Shown here in pieces: positions 1-6,710 of a stretch of 20,191 nucleotides of DNA. Source of the DNA: Saccoglossus kowalevskii (lineage: Eukaryota > Hemichordata > Enteropneusta > Harrimaniidae); NCBI RefSeq assembly GCF_000003605.2, contig NW_003122427.1:47692-67882 (forward strand), given 5' to 3'. The position numbers were made by a program, and so were the translations under genes. Positions within the stretch are counted from its first letter, which is position 1, and each line of letters starts with the position of its first letter. The notes under the pieces are model-generated. The model saw nothing but the letters and a program-made list of their open reading frames with translations. It was not told the origin of the DNA and made no database searches.

Positions 1-200
1 GAGGTTTCGCCACCTAGTACGTGACATATGTCTAGAGAGCGAATCCCGCTGTATACCCCCTACCTTGACATATTCCCTCCTAGACCGATATGAGGTTTCG
101 CCACCTAGTACGTGACATATGTCTAGAGAGCGAATCCCGCTGTGCATACCTTAATTTGACATATCCCCTTCTTGGCCGATATGAGGTTTCGCCTCCTAGT
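1..200. repeat. 91-bp tandem repeat, about 2.2 copies, cut by the window edge
   Basis: Copy 1 is at 1-91, copy 2 at 92-182, and a third starts at 183 and fades after about 18 bases. Each copy starts GAGGTTTCGCC. The first ~51 bases of copies 1 and 2 are identical, while the second halves (about 52-91 and 143-182) have diverged but keep TTGACATAT and CCGATAT. The array probably continues to the left of the window. No coding potential was seen. Confidence 0.9.
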
Positions 201-1039
201 ATAATTTTCACGATCGCACACTGCAGCATTATTCGTTGTTAAATAATGTGTGTAATATCGTAGGTACGACGTATTGTGATCATTTTAAATTGAATATATT
301 GTTATATATATATATATATACCCATAACACTAGATCATCTCTACGAGTCGTATAGCCTCTTCCCTTTGATTGTGTCACACTGTATAACAGAACGTCCAAT
401 TTTCCGAAATCGTCTTATAAAGATAATTAGGTTATCGCTGATTACAAAATACTGTCTGTTTAAAGTGCCGACAACAACTGAATGATTTGATGTCAAGGCG
501 AAGGCGAGCAAATGTCGCAGGTATGAAAGCATCTGATACTCCTAACCTTTACCCTGATTGCCTAAGCGTTCAAAAACAGTACTACCTGTAGAAGGCACTA
601 AGAAAACACAAACGTCTGTCACAGATGTAATTTATTATCCTCACTAATACCTTAAACTTATTATGTCTTATTATAACGAAACACATTCATCATATTTACA
701 TAAGCTTCTAACTACTGTCTGTAAAGTAAGACCCAATTGAATCTTCAATAATTTATACAGTCAACCCTGTCTGGTAATAGTGAAGATCCTTTAAAAATGT
801 CCATATCTCCATATTAACTGGGTCTAGATGTTCCTACAACCGCCTCCTAAAGACATAAGAAAATTGGTTCTAACTGTTTGGATTATCTGGCAATAAATAA
901 TCGTTTAATGACAATGAAGAGAAGCAAATCTCAATCAATCTCTTGCTTGTTGTCATGTCATGTTGTCATGAGTCGGAATGTCATGAGAATCTACCTATTA
1001 GTACTTTTTGAATTACAAGTAAAAAAAAAGTTATTCTCA
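201..1039. other. AT-rich intergenic DNA, no gene seen
   Basis: The stretch holds a (TA)n microsatellite at about 302-320 and a short cluster of four TGTCATG-like words at about 951-988. ORFs here are short and resemble nothing I recognise. Confidence 0.6.
302..320. repeat. (TA)n microsatellite
   Basis: An uninterrupted run of alternating T and A of about 19 bases. Confidence 0.85.
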
Positions 1040-1395
1040 AAATGGTTCCCATTGTAATCAGAAACAGTTGTTCCGTGTCAAGGGCAATCCCGCATGAAAA
1101 TTTCATGAGGATCCATCGATATCCATAATTTGTTGAGTTATAAATAATAAAAATGACCATGTTACCATAGCGACAAGGTTCACATCTCTAAGGATATATT
1201 AATATTGTGACTTGTGCCACGGTAACTTCTCCTGAAAGTTTCGAGAAAATCCATCAAATTCTAAGTTATGAATGAAAAATCAACCCAGAAATTGGTGTTT
1301 CCGTGGTAACCAAATCTCTACCGTTTGCCTGTTTAAGTCTCAAGGGAAACTTCTGCAAATTTCATGAGAATCCTCCCATAACTTTTATTTATTCG
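1040..1395. repeat. Diverged tandem repeat, about three units of 120-136 bp
   Basis: The anchor word TTTCATGAGGATCC at about 1101 recurs as TTTCGAGAAAATCC at about 1238 and TTTCATGAGAATCC at about 1359. Each is followed by a degenerate GAGTTAT/AAGTTAT/ATAACTT word. The spacers share further words: GTTACCATAGC against CCGTGGTAACC, TCTCTA, and TCAAGGGnAA followed by GCA(T/A)GAAA or GCAAA. Units differ by many substitutions and small gaps, so this is an old array. This style of phrase occurs in dispersed invertebrate repeats, but I cannot name a family. Confidence 0.6.
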
Positions 1396-1766
1396 AGTAC
1401 GATATGACAATTGTTTTTCATATATAGAGGACATCTCATTAAAGACTTCGGAATATTAGATTCTTTAAACGACTCTGATTTGCATTTGATCTTAATCTTT
1501 GGAGAAGAACAAATGAAAATTATTACACGACTTTGAATCAATTGTATATCGGGGTGTCGAAAGTAATTACACTGCTTGTTTACCATGGACAAATGAACTA
1601 TGTCGAAATAGTTAATATGCAAATTTAGTTATAAATATGCAAGAATAGGTACGTGACGTGTAACATGGGTATGGTAGTGACTGTCCGCTTAGTACTTGAA
1701 CACACGCGTCCATAATTTGAGTTTATAATTTTGTGTAATCGTACTTTTACTTTTGAATTAAATGAC
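1396..1766. other. Intergenic DNA, nothing specific seen
   Basis: Both strands have ORFs under 80 codons. The minus-strand ones overlap the plus-strand ORF at 1767 or lack recognisable motifs. No repeat or regulatory site stands out. Confidence 0.5.
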
Positions 1767-2102
1767 ATGTTAAGATGTCGTTCGAACAATCTTTTTAACG
1801 CGCTGTATACGTCACAAGAGACCCACATCGAACGCGTCGCCATGACCACAGCCAATCAAATTCGTCAACAATTGCTCCGAGCCGACAGGACACAATTCTC
1901 CCAAATCATTGTGATATACATGTACATAGAACACAGTTCAACGGATATTAAAACCGCAATCTTTCCGATGCGTGACAGCCACGCTAACTATTATACCACG
2001 TTCCGGGCAGTGCACAACGTAAGGCAACAGTTGGACAATACCGTTTATTTAATCGTTCAGGGTACTAGAGGTGATTGCTTCTTGTCAATGTTTATCAACT
2101 AG
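1767..2102 (+). CDS. Unidentified ORF, 111 codons from first ATG
   Basis: The frame stays open from at least 1731, but the first ATG is at 1767; the stop is TAG at 2100-2102. The predicted product is mildly basic and rich in Gln, Arg, Thr and Ile, with no signal peptide, membrane segment or motif I recognise. A second ORF lies on the same strand 105 bases downstream in another frame, so both could be pieces of one decayed intronless gene or chance ORFs. In DNA of about 60% AT an ORF this long is uncommon but not decisive. No splice sites or polyadenylation signal tie it to a gene model. Confidence 0.2.
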   Translation: MLRCRSNNLFNALYTSQETHIERVAMTTANQIRQQLLRADRTQFSQIIVIYMYIEHSSTDIKTAIFPMRDSHANYYTTFRAVHNVRQQLDNTVYLIVQGTRGDCFLSMFIN

Positions 2103-2206
2103 CTGTCAAATGCAAATGATTGATGGCGAACTCATAAACAAAGTCCTTTAAAAAGAGCAAACTTTGAAGAGAAAAATGAACAACAGTCAGATCAACAGGA
2201 TGTTTT

Positions 2207-2605
2207 ATGTACATAATAGCGTTGACGTTTTTTTTTTGTCACGGTCAGCGATATGTAAAAAGTTACATCGAATACGTATACCAAAGGTTATACCATAACG
2301 CATCCTCAAGTTTTGTGTTATTTGCCAAAATAGTTACTAATCACCCATCTTGTGGGAAATGTGCATTTTCGAAAACATCCAATATCTTATTCATTTTCTT
2401 CGAGAACTTAAGAGACCAAGCCCTCCTCTTGGACAACCATTCGTATGAAATGAACCCCTCACATTTTATTAGATTATTCAATGTAAGGCTGCGCCCTAAA
2501 CGATCTGAGACAACTCGCAAATGTTCCATCCACGCACTGAATGGAGAACTAGATAAATGGAACGCAAAGTACGCTTCGTCCATTACGGCCCATTATACCA
2601 GCTAA
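2207..2605 (+). CDS. Unidentified ORF, 132 codons, possibly frameshifted
   Basis: ATG at 2207, TAA at 2603-2605. A better-placed ATG (2176, preceded by purines) lies in a different frame and leads into the T-run at about 2229-2238. A one-base change in that run would join the two frames, which hints at a frameshift. A TTTAAAAAG word lies about 30 bases before 2176. The product is Tyr-, Phe- and Ser-rich in its first half and basic in its second half, with four cysteines and no recognised domain. The minus-strand ORF at 2341-2583 overlaps it and is probably a shadow. It could be a lineage-specific gene, a mobile-element fragment or chance. Confidence 0.2.
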   Translation: MYIIALTFFFCHGQRYVKSYIEYVYQRLYHNASSSFVLFAKIVTNHPSCGKCAFSKTSNILFIFFENLRDQALLLDNHSYEMNPSHFIRLFNVRLRPKRSETTRKCSIHALNGELDKWNAKYASSITAHYTS

Positions 2606-2643
2606 CTGTTTTAATTTTTGCCAGAATATCCTCAACTGGCCAA

Positions 2644-2800
2644 AAAAGTCTCGTAATTTATCTATTTTTACGTACGAGGAGTGCAGCTGTTGTAATCATC
2701 TTTTGATCACGGTGATTTCTTGAGAACTAAATTTATGGAGCACTTATGTCGGTTGCTTGTCGGAAATGAAAATTCGTGGCTGTTCTAGCATAGTTCACAC
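2644..2800 (+). repeat. Dispersed repeat, copy A
   Basis: It shares an ordered series of words with 5075-5216: CTATTTTTAC, ACGAGG, TAATCAT, TCACGGTG, TTTATGGAGCACT, GGTTG, and CGTGGCTGTTCT against TGTGGCTGTTCT. Copies differ by substitutions and small gaps. Same orientation, about 2.4 kb apart. No coding potential; probably a non-autonomous mobile element fragment. Confidence 0.7.
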
Positions 2801-3975
2801 ACACTAATTTTCCGCAGCGAGTTGCTATTATGACCCGACTTATCGCGGACTAAGTATTTGCATCCTGATAGTTGAATCATTTCCTTTTTTGTTTCCGCAG
2901 AAAAATATGTGTTATTGACGCGATGGCGCTTTGTTCCAATTATGTGTGCGTATCATTGCCATGGTGATACCTCAAACTCAAGTACACTAAAAGACTGAAG
3001 CAGAATTCAACTCTGAAACCATCTTGATAAATGCTCAAAAAAGTCAAGTACGCCTAAACACTAGTACGTTTAGTGTCACCCGAATGGTTCGCATAGTCAC
3101 TCACAGCCGACAAATGTGATATATCTTTCTAAAGAATGTACTTGAGATGTTAATGCTGTGTAAAGATGCTGTCTCACGTACTCCCACTTCAGTTCTGTTG
3201 AATTGTATCTTCACTTCGTGTACTCTCGCCTATATCTCCCATTTCAACATAACCGGCAGTTCTATCGCATGACTGACAACCACGAGGCACGAACAATGTG
3301 CAATTGGTATTTGATATCCGAGTCTCATAGCATGTTTACTCGGCAATTGTACAACTCACAGTAGAATATAAATGCCAATGCTGTCGAAAAGGTGTTTGCG
3401 GTTGTGACGTATTAAGTTTAACAATAATGGAATTTTACAAATACCAATTGCCGGAAGGGTTAGAACAATACCGGGTCCACGTACGTTGGTGAAGAATTGT
3501 CGGTGGAGGCGGGTTTACTGGACAACAACCCTTATTTGTCATTTGATATTTTAGCTCCTCTGTCGTCGAAGATAAGGGGCGGCAGAACGACCACTGCCCT
3601 CTTAAAGACATCTTCCTGAAAACCGCTAACTAATTTACTTTTATAGTTGGTATATATGTTCCTTTGGTGGACTTCTATTATGAGATTTGATAGAGACGAT
3701 ATCTTCAATTATCTATTTTTAAAGATTTTATTCCGTAATTTTTCATCAAAAATGTTATTATCGACTTTTTCTAGTGAAAACCCATTCTCCAATTGTGTAT
3801 GTACATAATTGTGCATATGTACCGGGCCTTAGGTATACCTTTATTATATTTGAACATTGTGTTATTGGCTGTGCTCTGCTTTCGATTGTCGTGTCGCTTA
3901 TTTTGTATCCGATTGCATTTTGTTGCTTTCAACATTTGTGTGATTGCCGGCATGAGATTAGTCACTCGTATGTGG
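2801..3975. other. Intergenic DNA with one long-range inverted repeat
   Basis: No gene was recognised. GCAATTGGTATTTG at 3300-3313 is perfectly inverted at 3438-3451 and GGCAATTG occurs again near 3341. The ORFs at 3774-4023 overlap each other on both strands, run into the MITE that begins at 3980, and lack motifs. Confidence 0.5.
3300..3451. repeat. 14-bp perfect inverted repeat spanning 152 bp
   Basis: The left arm GCAATTGGTATTTG (3300-3313) is the exact reverse complement of 3438-3451. Homology stops outside the arms and no target-site duplication is evident, so a mobile-element origin is uncertain. Confidence 0.7.
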
Positions 3976-4239
3976 TTAAAGGGCGGTAGTCATCGCGCTG
4001 CGCATGTGGGACATTTGTGTTGAGAAACATTGATTTTCCCACAATCCAATCAGTTATTCTAATAGAAACCGAAAGTATGAGGTTTGACTTTGGCGCGACG
4101 TGCACTAATTACCGTCGGTAACGTCTCAGTTTGTACTCGTTGATCTACGCTACAGTCAAAGTCGTCGTCTTTGTTTACATTTTGTACGTGAGGCTCATAT
4201 ATCTCGCGCATGCGTGGCGCGACCTATACCGCCCTTTAA
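3976..4239. mobile_element. MITE with 27-bp terminal inverted repeats and TTAA target-site duplication
   Basis: TTAA at 3976-3979 and again at 4236-4239 bracket a 256-bp element (3980-4235). Its left end AGGGCGGTAG matches the reverse complement of its right end. Over the first 27 bases 21 match, including AGGGCGGTA, TCGCGC and CGCATG, and weaker similarity continues inward. A TTAA duplication is the known hallmark of piggyBac and Kolobok transposons; the purine-rich start AGGG would suit Kolobok better than the CCC start usual in piggyBac, but that choice is inference. The element has no ORF of its own, so it would be non-autonomous. Confidence 0.75.
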
Positions 4240-5074
4240 CGGAGAAATACTTTTGATGGAACTCTACTGTTCTGTCAGTGGGTGGTCGTCAATTTCTGCA
4301 TTGAAAATTTAATGCGGATTTCGCTATCATCTTAGTGGCTACTTACAGCAATCATGTCAGGTTTTATTCCGCACATCAAACCTACTGAAATATGAGTATT
4401 TATCAGTTTATGGGTGAACGTTTGGTGTAAGGTCAGTGAACCCCACAACGTCCTTCGTTAGAGAAGATAACATGTTTTTTTCGCGGAAGTCGAATATAAA
4501 GACATAACAATAATCTGGAATTACTTGAAAAATCTTGACAATATATAAATACTCGCTATGTTGCTTTCTCTTGGGCCAGACAGTTTTTTGAGCCGAATTC
4601 AGACAAGATTTTTTTCAAACTAAAAACAGTCCAAATCAGTCATTTTTTAGCTTTTGAGCGACACACCATTGTCAACTTGCTGACACCCCGATTGAAACAT
4701 CCTTTCATTTGAGTCAACTCATATAGAAATGAATGACAAGAAGAAATTCATTTTATTCTAATTGAACTGTGCCGTTAAAGAGATCGAGTCACAGTAACAA
4801 ATTACGTTCCGCTTCTTTTTTACTTGTACATGTGAAACGTGAAACGTGGTCTGATTAAACGTTGAAAAGAACATGCGCAGTAAATTGGGAGGACAAGGTT
4901 CAGAGGTCAATGGCACACCATAATAAATCTAAATTTTGGTTAGATTAGAAACAAATCATATACTTCGTGTGAAATAAACAAATAATAACAATTTCACAGT
5001 GACAATGACAATGGAAAGTCCATTACGTCTGTTAAAATGTACAGTATATAACACAGAAATGTACAATATATAAC
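4240..5074. other. AT-rich intergenic DNA
   Basis: No gene seen. It contains a short duplicated GTGAAAC word near 4834-4845 and, at its right end, the first part of a 22-bp tandem duplication (5037-5078). Confidence 0.5.
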
Positions 5075-5078
5075 AAAG
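5037..5078. repeat. 22-bp tandem duplication
   Basis: ATGTACAGTATATAACACAG at 5037 is repeated as ATGTACAATATATAACAAAG at 5059, with two mismatches. Confidence 0.75.
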
Positions 5079-5216
5079 ACTCGCGGGTCATTTTCTATTT
5101 TTACAGACGAGGTGTGCGGCTGTCTTAATCATTTCTTAGTCACGGTGTTTTTATGGAGCACTCTTGGTTGGTTTCCTGACGGATATGGAAATTTGTGGCT
5201 GTTCTCTCACTAACTA
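5075..5216 (+). repeat. Dispersed repeat, copy B
   Basis: Second member of the family seen at 2644-2800, in the same orientation and with the same word order (TCTATTTTTAC, ACGAGG, TAATCAT, TCACGGTG, TTTATGGAGCACT, GTGGCTGTTCT). It is about 15 bases shorter because of small gaps. Confidence 0.7.
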
Positions 5217-5681
5217 ATTAGCGTATATTGAAACATACTAGTATATTCTGATGTTTCACTGTGACGACTTGTAATGAATGGATGTTATGTGACGGACAAA
5301 CAAATCAACCACATGTCAAATCCAAATTATTCAATACACCACGCTAAAACGTTAAGCTGTGTCTCCAAAGTTAAACAAAAATTAAAAGTTGTTAAAATCA
5401 AATAGCAAATCAAGTAAGTATAAATAGTATTCATTGAAACATGTTTTCTAAATTTAATGCGTCTCCGGGGCATACGGACATTGCGCCTGGAAAAAGTCAT
5501 AATGGTATATCACACGTATAGCTCCATATACAAACAAATAATAATAACATATAAAATATAAATATAAAACGATTGCATACTTCACTGGCACGAGTTTTCT
5601 TTCATAAATATTATCTGGATTTTTAGGAATAATAATGAAAGCCAAGGATTAAATTTAACGTCGTGCCACAAGTCATCTAAT
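5217..5681. other. AT-rich intergenic DNA, nothing specific
   Basis: Only a tyrosine- and isoleucine-rich minus-strand ORF (5454-5645) is present. Its composition simply reflects AT-rich DNA, and it shows no motif. Confidence 0.5.
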
Positions 5682-5861
5682 ACGACACATATCATAGTCT
5701 ACATGAAATCGACGACACATATCATAGTCTACATGAAATCGACGACACATATCATAGTCTACATGAAATCGACGACACATATCATAGTCTACATGAAATC
5801 GACGACACATATCATAGTCTACATGAAATCGACGACACATATCATAGTCTACATGAAATCG
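5682..5861. repeat. Minisatellite, 6 identical 30-bp units
   Basis: The word ACATGAAATC recurs exactly every 30 bases at 5701, 5731, 5761, 5791, 5821 and 5851, and each unit also holds CGACACATATCATAGTCT. I see no differences between the six units. Because 30 is a multiple of three, both strands show periodic ORFs across it; these are by-products of the repeat. There are no unique spacers, so it is not a CRISPR array. Confidence 0.95.
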
Positions 5862-6443
5862 ACGCTTGAAATAACACAATGTAGTTTATTGGTAAAATGA
5901 ATTTCAAGATTATATAATAACAGTATTTTAAAAGAAAGTTTGAGTGAAATATTCAGTTGTGAATTAAACCTGGAGTAACCTAAATATCGTACATTTCATT
6001 TGCAATTGATTCTCTGCTCAACAAATTAAGGAATCATATAATCATGAGATGAATTATGAATACCATTACAACAACGCACGTTTCAATTACGGCGACTGTA
6101 ATAGTAGGAAATAAGGATAATCGATATGACATAAGTCTGCCCTCTTGTGTTACGGCACAGATAATGATTATGTAATGTTACCGGCACCGACTAACATTAC
6201 CTTCATCGTTTATTGCAACCACAGAAACATGTTCACTCAAGACCCTTTTAAAGCAAACTGTCACTGAATAATTGCCGTGAAGTAACTGAAAGTGGCAAAC
6301 TGTCAATCACCAGCAGACTTGAAGTACCACGAACTATTGCCCGCTAGACGTAATCTAAAATAAGAGTAGAGTATACCTCGATCTCCTCATCGTACTGACA
6401 CTCAATCTATAGTGTCAAATTTGCAGATTTGATTTCATTGAAA
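5862..6443. other. AT-rich DNA downstream of the aminopeptidase gene
   Basis: No ORF or repeat stands out. The right part probably marks the end of the aminopeptidase transcript, which is read leftward and ends beyond the AATAAA at 6444-6449. Confidence 0.5.
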
Positions 6444-6449
6444 TTTATT
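6444..6449 (-). terminator. Candidate polyadenylation signal AATAAA
   Basis: On the minus strand AATAAA lies about 105 bases after the aminopeptidase stop codon (6555-6557), where a 3' end signal would be expected. The A-rich tract at 6471-6511 (minus-strand sense) lies between the stop and this signal and contains further ATAAAA words, so the true cleavage site could also lie just upstream. Confidence 0.45.
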
Positions 6450-6470
6450 TCAAACATGCCGGAATGGTCT

Positions 6471-6511
6471 ATTTTTTTTTATTATTTTTTTTTTATTTTA
6501 TTTTTTTTTTT
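6471..6511. repeat. Poly-T / A-rich tract
   Basis: Nearly pure T on the plus strand, interrupted only by single A residues. It lies in the probable 3' untranslated region of the aminopeptidase, where it reads as an A-rich tract. Confidence 0.9.
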
Positions 6512-6532
6512 GTGCAAAATTAGTTTGCACAA
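6510..6532 (-). other. Hairpin in the probable 3' UTR
   Basis: GTGCAAA and TTTGCAC form a 7-bp perfect stem, 9 bp with the flanking T-A pairs, around a 5-base loop. It directly precedes the A-rich tract in the transcript sense. A role in mRNA 3' end stability is possible but unproven. Confidence 0.5.
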
Positions 6533-6554
6533 TACAGAGTGATAAAATTCCAGA

Positions 6555-6710
6555 TTATTCGGTGTTCATTTTTTCATTTAACCAATCTTCTAAAATGTCG
6601 TAATTAGTTTCCATCCAGCGGATGTTATGTTTTATTTTACGCAGCGCGATGTAGAAATCTTCAACCTGTGACTCTGGCATGTCGTTGTACTTTCTGGCGA
6701 AATCTTCAAG
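6555..6710 (-). CDS. Aminopeptidase exon 15: C-terminus and stop
   Basis: Residues 940-990 then [11 protein letters not shown] and [11 protein letters not shown] match the end of the helical domain in M1 enzymes. Acceptor GCTTCACAG. Confidence 0.9.
   Translation of the reverse strand, partial: LEDFARKYNDMPESQVEDFYIALRKIKHNIRWMETNYDILEDWLNEKMNTE

Noticed and set aside
3774..4023. Overlapping hydrophobic ORFs on both strands
   Set aside because: They run into the MITE end and overlap each other in several frames; hydrophobicity reflects T-rich sequence.
5673..5900. Periodic ORFs on both strands, and a possible CRISPR-like array
   Set aside because: They arise from the perfect 30-bp minisatellite; repeats are contiguous without unique spacers, and the DNA is animal nuclear.
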